64,000 bases of DNA from contig NZ_JAGKQQ010000001.1 in assembly GCF_017939745.1 (NCBI RefSeq), positions 248,001 through 312,000 of the forward strand, given 5' to 3'. Below, piece after piece: positions 24,863 through 33,916 of this stretch. The stretch comes from Gemmata palustris. Its GTDB lineage: Bacteria > Planctomycetota > Planctomycetia > Gemmatales > Gemmataceae. The notes beneath the pieces were generated by a model, which worked only from the letters and a program-made list of their open reading frames with translations, was not told the origin of the DNA and made no database searches. Both the position numbers and the translations under genes were made by a program. Numbering within the stretch: the first letter of the stretch is position 1; the number at the start of each line of letters is the position of its first letter.

Positions 24863-25047
24863 TGATTTCTTACGGGTTCGCGCACGGTCGGAACCGAAAA
24901 ACCTTGCCGGGAGCCAGTAGAAGTGAAGGCCCAAGCGTTCTCACGCCGCAGAGCGCGTTCTATACTCGGTTGCACTCCGGTCTGTTCGTTCGGCCGAGTA
25001 GCCGGTTTCGCGAAATCCGAACCCACCGTTCGATGGGAGACACCGCC

Positions 25048-26115
25048 GTGCGATTCTCGTTCGCTCCGATCGCCGCCATCGCTCTCGCAATCCTCCCGCA
25101 CCCCGTGGCCGGAGGGGAGCCGCCGGAAAAGCCGGAGGGTAAGCCCACAGCGCTCCGCGTCGGAGACCCCGCCCCGCCGCTGCGGGTCAGCAAATGGCTG
25201 AGCGGGACCGAGGTCAAGCGGTTCGAGCCGGGCAAGGTGTACGTGGTCGAGTTCTGGGCCACGTGGTGCGGCCCGTGCATTGCGGTGATGCCGCACCTGA
25301 CCGCCCTTCAAACCGAGTACAAAGACAAGGGGCTGACCGTGGTCGGCGTCACCGCGAAGGACGAGAAGAACTCGGCCGCGGCGGTGGAGGCGTTCGTGGC
25401 CCAACGGGGCAAGCGGTACGCCTATACTTTCGCCTTCTGTGAGGACCGCACGACATACGACGCCTACATGACGGCGGCCGGGCTCCAGGGCATCCCGTCG
25501 GTGTTCGTCGTCGGCCCGACCGGAAAGATCGAGTTTATCGGCCACTCGATGGAACTGGACCTGGTGATCCCGAAAGTATTGGCCGGGACGTGGCGCGGGC
25601 AACCCGACATCGACCAGATACGCAAGGATTACGGGCGGTTCGCCGGGATCATGAAGAAGGCCCAGACCGATCCGGCCGCAGCCCTCAAGGAATTCGCCGC
25701 CTTCGAGACCGATTTCCCGAAGGTGGCGGCGGGGTACTATTACCAGATCAAGAAGCTCCAGCTCCTGCTGCTGGGTAAAGAGTTCGACGCGGCCCGGGAA
25801 CTGAGCGAGTCCCTGATCCGGTCCGCGACCGAACTAGCGAACCCGATCCTCGTCAGCGGCGTCCGGCTCATGTGGTCCGCGTCCTTCATCAACCCGGACA
25901 AGAAGCACCCGGAACTGGCCCTGAAGGCGGCGGAGGCGGAACTGAAGATCGAGGGCGACCGCGACCCCGCGGCCCTGTTCCACGTCGCCGAGGCTCACGC
26001 CTTCGCCGGCAACACGGTCAAAGCGACGGAATACGGGCAAAAGGCGGTTGCCGAAGCCAGCGGCGAAGAGCGCAAGGAATACGAAGCCGCGCTCAAGAAA
26101 CTGCTGGGCAAGTAA
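25048..26115 (+). CDS. Exported TlpA-like thioredoxin with helical C-terminus
   Basis: The 355-residue protein starts at GTG 25048, with GGGAG eight bases upstream (an ATG five codons earlier is the alternative). It has a signal peptide (FAPIAAIALAILPHPVAGG) and a TlpA/ResA-type thioredoxin domain at about residues 30-165 with the active site FWATWCGPCIAVMPHL and the cis-proline segment GIPSVFVVGP. Residues about 190-355 are helical and tetratricopeptide-like (KHPELALKAAEAELK, PAALFHVAEAHAFAGNTVKATEYGQKA). TlpA-type proteins reduce periplasmic disulfides, for example in cytochrome c maturation. The nearest neighbour is a three-haem cytochrome, so support of haem attachment is plausible. A cytochrome gene remnant lies upstream and a terminator downstream. 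Confidence 0.9.
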   Translation: MRFSFAPIAAIALAILPHPVAGGEPPEKPEGKPTALRVGDPAPPLRVSKWLSGTEVKRFEPGKVYVVEFWATWCGPCIAVMPHLTALQTEYKDKGLTVVGVTAKDEKNSAAAVEAFVAQRGKRYAYTFAFCEDRTTYDAYMTAAGLQGIPSVFVVGPTGKIEFIGHSMELDLVIPKVLAGTWRGQPDIDQIRKDYGRFAGIMKKAQTDPAAALKEFAAFETDFPKVAAGYYYQIKKLQLLLLGKEFDAARELSESLIRSATELANPILVSGVRLMWSASFINPDKKHPELALKAAEAELKIEGDRDPAALFHVAEAHAFAGNTVKATEYGQKAVAEASGEERKEYEAALKKLLGK

Positions 26116-26198
26116 GTCGATCGGGAAATGATGCGAAGACCAGTCGATGGGCAGGTAGGCGTGTGTTCGAGAGTGAGGGGATCGCACAGCACAGGCCC

Positions 26199-26236
26199 GG
26201 GGTCGTAGGCACAGAAGTATGTGTGCCTACGACCCC
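26199..26236. terminator. Perfect 15-bp hairpin between convergent genes
   Basis: Arms GGGGTCGTAGGCACA (26199-26213) and the exact inverse (26222-26236) with an 8-base loop lie between the TlpA-like gene and the end of the cytochrome gene. The arms end close to the cytochrome stop. Confidence 0.7.
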
Positions 26237-26247
26237 GATCTCGGGAA

Positions 26248-29200
26248 TCACTTCCGGTTCGTCAAGAACTCGAGCAAGTCGGCGGCTTCTTGCGGCGTGA
26301 GCCCGCTCATCTGACCGTCGGGCATCAGCGACAGGCGCGAGGGGCGGACCGAGTCCACGTTGTCCCCCGCGATCACGACTTCTTTATTCTCCGCGTCGCG
26401 CAGGACGAGTTGCTTCTCGTCGCGCTTCACGATGATCCCGGTGTACGTCTTGTCGTTCTTCGTCTTCACGTTGTACGCGGCGAATTGCGGCTCGACGCGC
26501 GCGGACGGGTTCAGCAGGCTGTCGAGCAGTTCGGGCCGCGTGCGCGCCTTGCCGATCGCCGAGAGGTCCGGGCCGAGGGTCGTTCCGCGGTCGCCGACCT
26601 TGTGACAGTTCGCGCACTTCATTTCTTTGTTGAAGAACAGCGCCTCGCCGTTTTTCGCCTCGCCGGTTAGCGCCAGAATCGGTGCGGGACGCGGGCTCGC
26701 ACCGAGCTTGCGCCCCTTCGGGTCCGCGGGCATGTGTCCCTCGAACAAGTCGCGCACGGGCACGGCACCGTGTTTCACCACCTCCGCGGGCAGGTTGTTC
26801 GTGCTCTTGCTGTCGAATTTGCCCAGCGCGAAGGCCCGCGCGAAGGGCCACGCGGCCGAGAACGACCCGTATGCGAGGTCCGGTCGGTTCACGTTCGGTA
26901 GACTCGCGCTCCACTCCTTCGGCGGGTTCGAGAGGGACGCGATCCATTGCCCGACCACGTCCAATCCCTGCGCGTGCGGGAATTCGGACCCGAGGTGCGG
27001 CATGCGCCCGCGGCCGAACTTCGCCATCCGGTAGAACAGCACGCTCCGGTACGGGTCACCGGGCGCAACGATGCGCGCGTCCGCCAGTCCGAAGTCGCCC
27101 TGCTTCGGGCGCACGTCGAAGATGCCGGTTTCCTTGAGCGGCTTTGCGGCTTCGAGTTCGATCACCACCTGACCGCCCCCGCCCCCGAATCGGTGACAGT
27201 GGGCGCAGTTCGCGTGGAGGTAACTGCGCGCCCGCGCTTCGAGTGGATCGTCTCCGATGAGGGGAACGAGCGCGGGCTGTTTCTTGATGGAGTTCGCGTC
27301 GAACGGCGGAAGCTCCTTGTCGTCCGGTCCCACGCGGCGGGCGTAGCCGTGCTTCATCAGCTTGACGAGCTGATTGGTTTTGTCCGTTCCGGCGAACAGC
27401 GGCACGCGGTTGAGTTGAGCGGTGTTGAACGCGAGCGAATATTCGGACCACGCATTGTGGCAACTGAGGCACTGCGTGCGGCTGTGGAACGTCCACACGT
27501 GCTCCCTCTTACCCACAGGCACCCAGGCGCCCTTCTCAATCTTACCGCCCGCAGCAATCGGGAACGTCTTCTCCGCACCATCCGCGGGTACGAGGTCCGC
27601 GTCGGTCTGGTCGTCGCGCCACGCATAGGAATACCCGCGCCAGTCTTCGCCGTCGAAGTGGAGCAGTTGCGTCTCGACGCGCGTCTCGGACTGCCCCTTG
27701 TCGGTCACCACGTCGAGCGCGAGCGTCTTCACCAGCACCGCGTCCTTCGGGAATTGTATCTTGAACTCGTGCCAGAACACCTGCCCGGGGAGCGCGCGCG
27801 GCTTCTCGAAGAAGCTCATGGTGGACAGGTCCGGCAGCGCGAGCAGATAGTCCGCGGTGGCACCGTCCTGCCACTGCCGGGCGTTCGTGTAGAACGGGAT
27901 CACCCCCGCGGCCGGTTCCAGTTTCTTCACGTCCGCGAACAGGCCCGTGTCGCTGAGTTTGGTGGGGAACTTGGCATTGGCCGCGCCCCCATCGTTGCGC
28001 TCGAACGTGTAAATCGACCCGTTGTCGTAATCGCAGAAGTAGATCTCGCCCGCGTTGTCCTCGCCGAACGCCGACGGGCGCACGCTCGGCTTCACGATCT
28101 CGGGCATTTCCTTGACCCGATCGCCCTCGACGCGCGCGGCCCAGATGCGCCGCGTCTCCCAGTCGCCGAAGATGTACGCGCCGACCAACTCGGGGAACTT
28201 CTTCCCGCGGTAGACGTACCCACCTGTAATGCTCGCCGCGATCGTGTGCGGCAACTCGATGAGCGGAGGGCGGATCGGGGTCGGCCCGATCTTCTGATCC
28301 GGGCGCACCGGTTGCCGCCCCTCAACAATGCTCCACCCGTAGTTCCCGCCCTTTTCGACCCGGTGAACCATCTCCCACAACTCCCACCCGACATCGCCGA
28401 GCCACAGTTCGCCGGTCTTGCGATCGATGCTCATGCGCCACGGGTTGCGGAACCCGAAGGCCCAAATCTCGGGCCGCACGTCCTTCATGCCCACAAAGGG
28501 ATTGTCCTTCGGGACCGCGTAGTTCTTCCCCTCATCTTTCTTGTTTACATCGATACGAAGCACGGACGAGAGCAGGTCCGAGCAGTCCTGCCCGGTAGTG
28601 GCGGTGTCCGGCGGGTTGGGACCGGAAGCGTCGCCGGTCGAGACATAGAGGAACCCGTCGTGCCCGAAGTGCATGTCGCCGCCGTTGTGCCCGCCGCCCA
28701 CGAACGTGATAACGATCTCCTCGCTCGCCGCGTCGAGGCGCGGGGGATCGGTGTCGGTCACTTTGAACCGCGACACGCGCGAGCCGTCCGGGAACCGGCC
28801 GTCCTTCGGTGGGACTTTTGCGTTGAGCGTGTAACAGACGTAGCAGTACCGGTTCTTCGCGAACTCCGGGTGGAACACCAGCCCGTACAGTTCGCCGACG
28901 CCGCCCGCGCCGGGCGTCTTGTCGATCGTCTTCAGTTCCTTCTTGAAGTCGAAGAAGAGTTCCTTCTTGGCGTCCGGCTTGTTCAGAACGGAGTACAGCG
29001 CGCCCTCTTGCTCACCGATGAACAGGCGCTCCGATCCCGGGCAGCGCACGATCAAGAGCGGGTGATGGAACTTCGCCTCCGGGAACACGCGCACGGGCTT
29101 GTACTTCGGCGGCGGTTCCGGGCTGCCCGTCACTTTCGAGGTCGTCCACGGCTGGCGCGCGTTGGGATCGGCTTTCGCCTTCGGCGGGTCTTTGTCGCCC

Positions 29201-29295
29201 GCCGCGTGCGAGTGCCAGTTGGTTTGGAGGACGAGCGCGATGGCCGCGAACCCGATGATCGCGGCGCCGGTCCGTGCGAGGGGGAGAGATGACAT
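26248..29295 (-). CDS. PVC-type multihaem cytochrome with sugar-dehydrogenase propeller
   Basis: The 1015-residue exported protein has a signal segment (IIGFAAIALVLQ) and a GSDH/sorbosone-dehydrogenase-like beta-propeller at about residues 65-450 (GELYGLVFHPEF, GGHNGGDMHFGHDGFLYVS, GFRNPWRMSID). A cytochrome part follows with three CxxCH haem sites at residues 609 (CLSCH), 697 (CAHCH) and 894 (CANCH). The last 120 residues are the planctomycete-type haem-binding domain (TLGPDLSAIGKARTRPELLD, then GQMSGLTPQEAADLLEFL). Such proteins are typical of Planctomycetes and are thought to oxidise sugars or polysaccharide products with electron transfer to periplasmic acceptors. The substrate is unknown. 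A truncated copy of its 3' end lies 1.4 kb away. The divergent PhzF gene begins 67 bp upstream. Confidence 0.92.
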   Translation of the reverse strand: MSSLPLARTGAAIIGFAAIALVLQTNWHSHAAGDKDPPKAKADPNARQPWTTSKVTGSPEPPPKYKPVRVFPEAKFHHPLLIVRCPGSERLFIGEQEGALYSVLNKPDAKKELFFDFKKELKTIDKTPGAGGVGELYGLVFHPEFAKNRYCYVCYTLNAKVPPKDGRFPDGSRVSRFKVTDTDPPRLDAASEEIVITFVGGGHNGGDMHFGHDGFLYVSTGDASGPNPPDTATTGQDCSDLLSSVLRIDVNKKDEGKNYAVPKDNPFVGMKDVRPEIWAFGFRNPWRMSIDRKTGELWLGDVGWELWEMVHRVEKGGNYGWSIVEGRQPVRPDQKIGPTPIRPPLIELPHTIAASITGGYVYRGKKFPELVGAYIFGDWETRRIWAARVEGDRVKEMPEIVKPSVRPSAFGEDNAGEIYFCDYDNGSIYTFERNDGGAANAKFPTKLSDTGLFADVKKLEPAAGVIPFYTNARQWQDGATADYLLALPDLSTMSFFEKPRALPGQVFWHEFKIQFPKDAVLVKTLALDVVTDKGQSETRVETQLLHFDGEDWRGYSYAWRDDQTDADLVPADGAEKTFPIAAGGKIEKGAWVPVGKREHVWTFHSRTQCLSCHNAWSEYSLAFNTAQLNRVPLFAGTDKTNQLVKLMKHGYARRVGPDDKELPPFDANSIKKQPALVPLIGDDPLEARARSYLHANCAHCHRFGGGGGQVVIELEAAKPLKETGIFDVRPKQGDFGLADARIVAPGDPYRSVLFYRMAKFGRGRMPHLGSEFPHAQGLDVVGQWIASLSNPPKEWSASLPNVNRPDLAYGSFSAAWPFARAFALGKFDSKSTNNLPAEVVKHGAVPVRDLFEGHMPADPKGRKLGASPRPAPILALTGEAKNGEALFFNKEMKCANCHKVGDRGTTLGPDLSAIGKARTRPELLDSLLNPSARVEPQFAAYNVKTKNDKTYTGIIVKRDEKQLVLRDAENKEVVIAGDNVDSVRPSRLSLMPDGQMSGLTPQEAADLLEFLTNRK

Positions 29296-29362
29296 GACAA
29301 GCTCTCATGAAACCGGGAAACCCGTGGGTTGCGAGTATACACTCGAACTGGGAGGTTCCGCC

Positions 29363-30166
29363 ATGATTCCGTTGTCCGTGGTCGATGCGTTCACCGACAC
29401 GCCGTTTCGCGGGAACCCCGCGGCAGTGTGCCTCCTCGATTCCTGGCCGTCAAACGAGTGGTTGCAACTCGTCGGGCGCGAGATGAACCTCGCCGAGACC
29501 GCGTTCCTCCGCCACCGCCCGGGCGGCGAGTACGAACTGCGCTGGTTCACGCCCACGGTCGAGGTCGCGCTGTGCGGTCACGCGACACTCGCCTCCGCAC
29601 ACGTCTTGTGGGAATCGGGCGCTGCGACACAAGACGTGCTCACATTTGCGACCAACAAAAGCGGCATTCTCACCGCGCGCCGACTCCCATCGGGCGAGAT
29701 CGAACTGGATTTCCCGGCCCAACCCGCGACTCCGTGTGCGACACCAGCGGGGTTGCTCGAATCACTCGGCGCGAATGCAATCGCGGTCGCGCGCAACGAG
29801 TCCGATTACCTCGTGGAAGTGGCCACCGAAGCCGAAGTACGTGCGCTGACGCCGGACCTCACGCGGCTCGCGCGAATCGAGTGCCGCGGGGTGATCGTCA
29901 CCGCGAAATCCGATGATGCGCGCTACGATTTCGTGTCGCGGTTCTTCGCACCGCAATCCGGCATTGATGAAGACCCGGTGACCGGCTCCGCGCACTGTTG
30001 TTTGGCCGTGTGGTGGGGAAACAAGCTCAACAAGGTGGAAATGACGGGCTATCAGGCGAGCACACGGGGCGGGGTGGTTCGTGTGGTTAGGGCCGGTGAT
30101 CGCGTCAAACTCATCGGCCGCGCGATTACGATCTCGCGCGGCCAGCTCCTTGCTCTTCCGATGTAA
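29363..30166 (+). CDS. PhzF family protein
   Basis: The 267-residue protein shows the PhzF/diaminopimelate-epimerase-like fold: it opens VVDAFTDTPFRGNPAAVCLL, contains MNLAETAFL with the putative catalytic glutamate, has the motif VALCGHATLASAHVL, and in the second half DFVSRFFAPQSGIDEDPVTGSAHC. PhzF isomerises a phenazine precursor, but most members are of unknown substrate and no phenazine genes are nearby. The ATG has GGAGG seven bases upstream. The protein is cytosolic. The gene is divergent from the cytochrome gene and only two bases separate its end from the convergent proline-rich protein gene. Confidence 0.92.
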   Translation: MIPLSVVDAFTDTPFRGNPAAVCLLDSWPSNEWLQLVGREMNLAETAFLRHRPGGEYELRWFTPTVEVALCGHATLASAHVLWESGAATQDVLTFATNKSGILTARRLPSGEIELDFPAQPATPCATPAGLLESLGANAIAVARNESDYLVEVATEAEVRALTPDLTRLARIECRGVIVTAKSDDARYDFVSRFFAPQSGIDEDPVTGSAHCCLAVWWGNKLNKVEMTGYQASTRGGVVRVVRAGDRVKLIGRAITISRGQLLALPM

Positions 30167-30168
30167 GC

Positions 30169-30633
30169 TCACTTACCTTTTTCACCGACCGGCACCACGG
30201 GTCCGGGCGGGACCGGGTCCGGCATGCGCGGAACGGCCGGCTCTGCCATTGGGGGGACGCTCGGGAACAGCACGTCGAGTGGAGGAAGTTTTCCCGCTTT
30301 GAGGGGGATGTTACTCGGCGTTTCCAGCTTGAGTTGCGGAACGGTCGGAACCGTGAGGTACGATCCGCGATACGTGTTGTAGATGGTCCCCGGGTAGCCG
30401 GTCCGATCACCGAGCGGACCGTAGCCCAAGCCGCCGTAAGGTGCGACGTGGTACCCGAGTGGCCGCGGGGTAATCGGGCTACTCATGCTACCGAGCCCCT
30501 GCGGGTGGACGACCGGGGGCGGTAAGAACAGTGGCGCGGGTGGCGGCGCCCCGACGCGACTGGGTTGGGCGCTCGCAACGGGCGCAAGAAGGGTGAGCGT
30601 CGCAAGAGAGATGAAGGTTCTGCGGACTGACAT
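30169..30633 (-). CDS. Small secreted proline-rich protein
   Basis: This 154-residue protein has a clear signal peptide (RRTFISLATLTLLAPVASA) and a mature part dominated by Pro, Gly, Tyr and Val without catalytic motifs (PYGGLGYGPLG and PSVPPMAEPAVPRMPDPVPP are typical pieces). Such low-complexity exported proteins are common in planctomycetes and might belong to the cell envelope, but no function can be assigned. GAGG precedes the ATG at 30633; an extension to 30684 lacks a ribosome-binding site. A hairpin-rich region follows upstream. Its end is two bases from the end of the PhzF gene, so no separate terminator is present between them. Confidence 0.65.
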   Translation of the reverse strand: MSVRRTFISLATLTLLAPVASAQPSRVGAPPPAPLFLPPPVVHPQGLGSMSSPITPRPLGYHVAPYGGLGYGPLGDRTGYPGTIYNTYRGSYLTVPTVPQLKLETPSNIPLKAGKLPPLDVLFPSVPPMAEPAVPRMPDPVPPGPVVPVGEKGK

Positions 30634-30704
30634 GACGAGCCTCTTACACGAACAGTGGCGACGGGCTACGGGAGAATTGAGCAAATCGAGGGCCGGAACC
30701 TATT

Positions 30705-30812
30705 CCTGGGACTGCGGGCGTTCCGCCCGCTTCTACCAGGGTGTTCGGCTTCCAGATTAAACGTGAAGCGATTCGTCGCTGGGACCGGCGGGCGAGACGC
30801 CCGCGGTCCCAG
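30705..30812. repeat. Nested GGGACCGC-type hairpins (family D)
   Basis: Two adjacent hairpins (30705-30740 and 30779-30812) contain CTGGGACTGCGGGCG and GGGACCGGCGGGCG arms with their inverses. The outer arms of the two hairpins also match each other inversely. The cluster sits between the proline-rich protein gene and the end of the DUF1501 gene. Confidence 0.6.
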
Positions 30813-30821
30813 GAAAAGACA

Positions 30822-32195
30822 TCACACCAGTTCGCGAATCGGCTGCGCGTCGGCGTCGATGGGGAAGTGCGGTCGGCCGTTCGCGTCGTACTCGCGCACC
30901 GCGTTCGGGTCCAGGCCCAGGTTCTTGTACAGCGTCGCGAAGATCTCCTGGTGCGTCACCGGGCGCGACGCGGCGCGCTCCGCTAGCCGGTTCGACGAAC
31001 CGATCACTTGGCCCATCTTCATCCCGCCGCCGGCGAGAAGCGCGCAACTGAGCTGCGGCCAGTGGTCGCGGCTGGCCATGTTGTTGATCTTCGGCGTGCG
31101 GCCGAACTCGCCCCACACGATCACCGACACGTCCTGGTCCATTCCGCGGTCGTGCAGGTCTTCGATCAGCGTCGTGACGGCGCGGTCGAGGAGCGGGAAG
31201 TCCTTACGCGCTTGCACGAAGTTCTTGCCGTCCGGTCCGTGCCAGTCCCACCGCGTGAAGTTCATCGTCACCACGCGGGCGCCCGCTTCCACGAGACGCC
31301 GGGCGACGCAGAAGTTCCGCACCATGCGCGGGGCGCCGTCGCGCTCGAAGGCCGGGTCGTCCACGCCGTAGCGCTCCAGCACCTTGGGGTTCTCTTTCGA
31401 GAGGTCCACCGCGTCCTTCAGTTTCGACGACGTGAGGATGTCGAGCGCCTGCCGGTTGAACGAGTCCATCCCGTCCATCGTGCCCTTCGCGTCGATCTTG
31501 CGGTCGAGGTCGTCGAACCCCTTGAGTAAGCTCATGCGGTCGTTGAGCCGGTCGAGGCTCACGCCCTTGAGTGTGAGGCTGTCCGACTTCATGCCGGTGT
31601 CGCGGCCCCCGACCAGGTGGAACGGCGCGTGCTGAATCCCGAGGAACCCGCCGTCGCCGTGGTACCCCCAGCGCTTCTCGCCGCACGGGTACATGAGCGA
31701 CACGTTCGCCGGCACCGCGGGGTCGGCCGGCCCCTGGGATTTCGACACCCACGACCCGAACGACGGCCAGTGCCCGAGGTTCGCCGGGGTCCGCGGGCGG
31801 CCCGTCATGCACTGGTAGGCGTCGTGGTCGCCGGCGCTACCGACGAGCGAGCGGATGATCGTGAACTTGTCCATCATCTGCGCGATGCGCGGGAACAACT
31901 CGCAGATCTGGATGCCGGTCACTTTGGTCTGGATCGGGTTGAACTCGCCGCGCACCTCTTTCGGCGCGTCCGGCTTCAAGTCCCACATATCCTGGTGCGG
32001 CGGGCCGCCGGGCAGGTAAATGTTGATGATCGACTTGTGCGAGGTCTTCGTGCCGCTCTTGGCCCCGGCCGCGAGCAGGTGCGGCAGCGCGAGGCACCCG
32101 CCGAACAGCGTCCCACCGGCCGTGAGGAAGTCGCGCCGGTTGAGGCCGTCACAGAACCCGCCGCGTGCGTGCGGGTCGCCGAAAAGAGAAAGCAT
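30822..32195 (-). CDS. DUF1501 domain protein with Tat signal
   Basis: The 457-residue protein begins with a twin-arginine signal (GLNRRDFLTAGGTLFGGCLA), so it is exported folded. The rest is the DUF1501 domain, related to alkaline phosphatase/sulfatase folds: SIINIYLPGGPPHQDMWDLK, IQICELFPRIAQMMDKFTII, GDHDAYQCMTGR, VTMNFTRWDWHG and VIVWGEFGRTPKIN. In planctomycetes DUF1501 genes usually follow DUF1549/DUF1553 cytochrome genes; no such partner is adjacent here. Function is unknown, possibly degradation of sulfated or phosphorylated polymers. ATG 32195 follows GAAGG, whereas an upstream TTG would add five residues. A lone TATAAT at 32248 lies on the opposite strand. Confidence 0.92.
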   Translation of the reverse strand: MLSLFGDPHARGGFCDGLNRRDFLTAGGTLFGGCLALPHLLAAGAKSGTKTSHKSIINIYLPGGPPHQDMWDLKPDAPKEVRGEFNPIQTKVTGIQICELFPRIAQMMDKFTIIRSLVGSAGDHDAYQCMTGRPRTPANLGHWPSFGSWVSKSQGPADPAVPANVSLMYPCGEKRWGYHGDGGFLGIQHAPFHLVGGRDTGMKSDSLTLKGVSLDRLNDRMSLLKGFDDLDRKIDAKGTMDGMDSFNRQALDILTSSKLKDAVDLSKENPKVLERYGVDDPAFERDGAPRMVRNFCVARRLVEAGARVVTMNFTRWDWHGPDGKNFVQARKDFPLLDRAVTTLIEDLHDRGMDQDVSVIVWGEFGRTPKINNMASRDHWPQLSCALLAGGGMKMGQVIGSSNRLAERAASRPVTHQEIFATLYKNLGLDPNAVREYDANGRPHFPIDADAQPIRELV

Positions 32196-32331
32196 AGGCA
32201 GCACCTTCAACGCGACACAATGCGGTGGGAGTCAACGAGCAGGCAGGTATAATACTTTTCGCCGAATTCACGCTCGGTGTCCAGCAGAATCAGCGTAAAG
32301 CACGTTCACGCCTCCTCATGGAAGCTTCATA

Positions 32332-33486
32332 ATGTGCCCGGAACGAATCCCTGCGGAATACACGGAAGAACACATTCGCGTCGTCACTGACGTTGAGACG
32401 GTCCGCCGACGCCCCCAGATGTACAGTGGCGGCGTCGATTCGCGCGGGTTGCATGAGCTCCTTTTCGGCCTAGTCACGGATTCGCTCGACGAGATGATGC
32501 GAGTGAGCGGACACGCTTTGAGTGTCACCCTTCGCGCAGATCACTCCGTGGAAGTCGTCGACGACAGAAGCCCGGTTTTCGGAGAACTTTCGCTCGAATC
32601 CGTCTTCACTCAGTGGCACGGACTCGGCCCCGGCGCGGACGGGCGGTACTGGGGAACTTACCTGGCCGCGAACGCACTGTCCGCGGAACTGACCGTCCGC
32701 GTGCGAACCGACGGGAGCGTTTACCAACACACGTTCCGGCGCGGCGTCACGCACGCGGTGCTGCAAAGCGGCGGCGCGCCAAACGACCGCGGACTGACGA
32801 TCCGCTTTCGGCCCGATTCGCTCATCTTTGGCGATGTGCGTTTCGACAGCGAAACGATCCGCGACCGGCTCCGGCAGTGCGCGTTCCTGCACAGTGGCGT
32901 GCGCATCTCATTCACCGATGAGTCAGACGGTGCGCACGACGAGTTCGAGTTCGCCGACGGCATCCGGGCTTACGTGGCGTGGCTGAACGCCGACCGCACG
33001 CCAATTCACCCGGATGTGATCGTGATTCGTGGAGAAGAGGCTGGCGTCCGCTACGAAGTCGGTCTGCAATGGTGCGAGGGAGACGACGTCACAGTGTCGT
33101 TTGCGAACGACCGCCGGCTGCCGGAGGGTGGTACACACGTTTATGGGATGCGCGCGGGTGTGACCAAAGCGGTCAATAGCTTTATTCGAGAACGAATTCA
33201 TGGTGAGCGCGTTGTGAAAGGCGATGATGCTCGTACCGGATTAGCAGCCGTTGTTTCGGTACGTCTGGCGGATGCAATGTTTATGGGCGCGGCGCGAATC
33301 CAACTGGACAATCCCGAAGTCGAGGGTATTGTGGCATCGGGCGTTACCCAGTTTCTTCGCGAGCACTTCAAAGCCCATCCCGCAGTCGCGGATCGGATCG
33401 TGCGCAACGCAATTGCGGCACGCGACAGCCGTGAAACTGTGAGCGCGGCGCGAAACGAAAATGACCCGGGGAAGCGAACTCAGTAG
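32332..33486 (+). CDS. GyrB-like protein lacking TOPRIM, with degenerate ATP site
   Basis: The 384-residue protein aligns with the N-terminal half of DNA gyrase/topoisomerase IV subunit B. Residues 15-60 (IRVVTDVETVRRRPQMYSGG, RGLHELLFGLVTDSLDE) match the GHKL start, and residues about 225-370 match the transducer domain (GGTHVYGMRAGVTKAVNSFI, VVKGDDARTGLAAVVSVRLA, NPEVEGIVASGVTQFL). It ends where the TOPRIM domain should begin. The ATP-site residues look lost: VVDNxIDE of GyrB reads LVTDSLDE, the GRGIP loop reads DDRSPVF, and the GGLHGVG lid is absent. It therefore cannot be a topoisomerase subunit by itself. It may be a regulator of gyrase, a DNA-binding relic, or part of a new system. It is transcribed alone and ends in a strong hairpin. 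Confidence 0.85.
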   Translation: MCPERIPAEYTEEHIRVVTDVETVRRRPQMYSGGVDSRGLHELLFGLVTDSLDEMMRVSGHALSVTLRADHSVEVVDDRSPVFGELSLESVFTQWHGLGPGADGRYWGTYLAANALSAELTVRVRTDGSVYQHTFRRGVTHAVLQSGGAPNDRGLTIRFRPDSLIFGDVRFDSETIRDRLRQCAFLHSGVRISFTDESDGAHDEFEFADGIRAYVAWLNADRTPIHPDVIVIRGEEAGVRYEVGLQWCEGDDVTVSFANDRRLPEGGTHVYGMRAGVTKAVNSFIRERIHGERVVKGDDARTGLAAVVSVRLADAMFMGAARIQLDNPEVEGIVASGVTQFLREHFKAHPAVADRIVRNAIAARDSRETVSAARNENDPGKRTQ

Positions 33487-33499
33487 TTCGCTTCCCCGG
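33466..33499. terminator. Perfect 15-bp hairpin overlapping a stop codon
   Basis: Arms CCGGGGAAGCGAACT (33466-33480) and its exact inverse (33485-33499) enclose CAGT. The stop codon of the GyrB-like gene lies in the loop and second arm. It separates convergent genes. Confidence 0.75.
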
Positions 33500-33526
33500 A
33501 TTGAGTTGCGGCCTTCCGAACACCGA

Positions 33527-33805
33527 TCAGGCCCGTTCGCTCTGGCGCGTCAGGGCGATGTAGCCCCACAGCACGATCATCGCGCCGATCACGGACATGA
33601 TCCACCCCGGCCACATCTGGTCCACGTTCGGGTCGTTCGTCCACGTCGGCCAGATGGTCGAAGAGATCAGGCCACCTACGGCCGCGCCGACCACGCCCAG
33701 AGCGATCGTGAGAATGAGCCCCAGCGACTGCTTGCCCGGCACCATTGCACGCGCGATGAGGCCCACAAACAAGCCCGTAATCACCCAGCTCAACAGCGAC
33801 AACAT
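33527..33805 (-). CDS. GlsB/YeaQ/YmgE family membrane protein
   Basis: The 92-residue protein has three membrane helices (SLLSWVITGLFVGLIARAMV, LGLILTIALGVVGAAVGGLI and WIMSVIGAMIVLWGYIAL). The pattern GLIARAMVPGKQSLG and GVVGAAVGGLI is characteristic of the transglycosylase-associated/GlsB family, small inner-membrane proteins linked to general stress in several bacteria. The exact function is unknown. AAAGGA precedes the ATG. It stands alone between the hairpin at 33466 and the unrelated membrane protein gene at 33917. Confidence 0.92.
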   Translation of the reverse strand: MLSLLSWVITGLFVGLIARAMVPGKQSLGLILTIALGVVGAAVGGLISSTIWPTWTNDPNVDQMWPGWIMSVIGAMIVLWGYIALTRQSERA

Positions 33806-33916
33806 GACTCGATCCTTTCAGCACCCGCACGCGGGCGAATATGTGTAATCAGTGCCCCGATTACTGGGGTCACCAGATACCCATCGCTATTCGCAATTGG
33901 CGTGCCGTTTCGGGCG

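Noticed and set aside
32248..32253. TATAAT as promoter of the GyrB-like gene
   Set aside because: The hexamer is perfect but no -35 element lies 16-18 bases upstream. It was left unannotated as a promoter.
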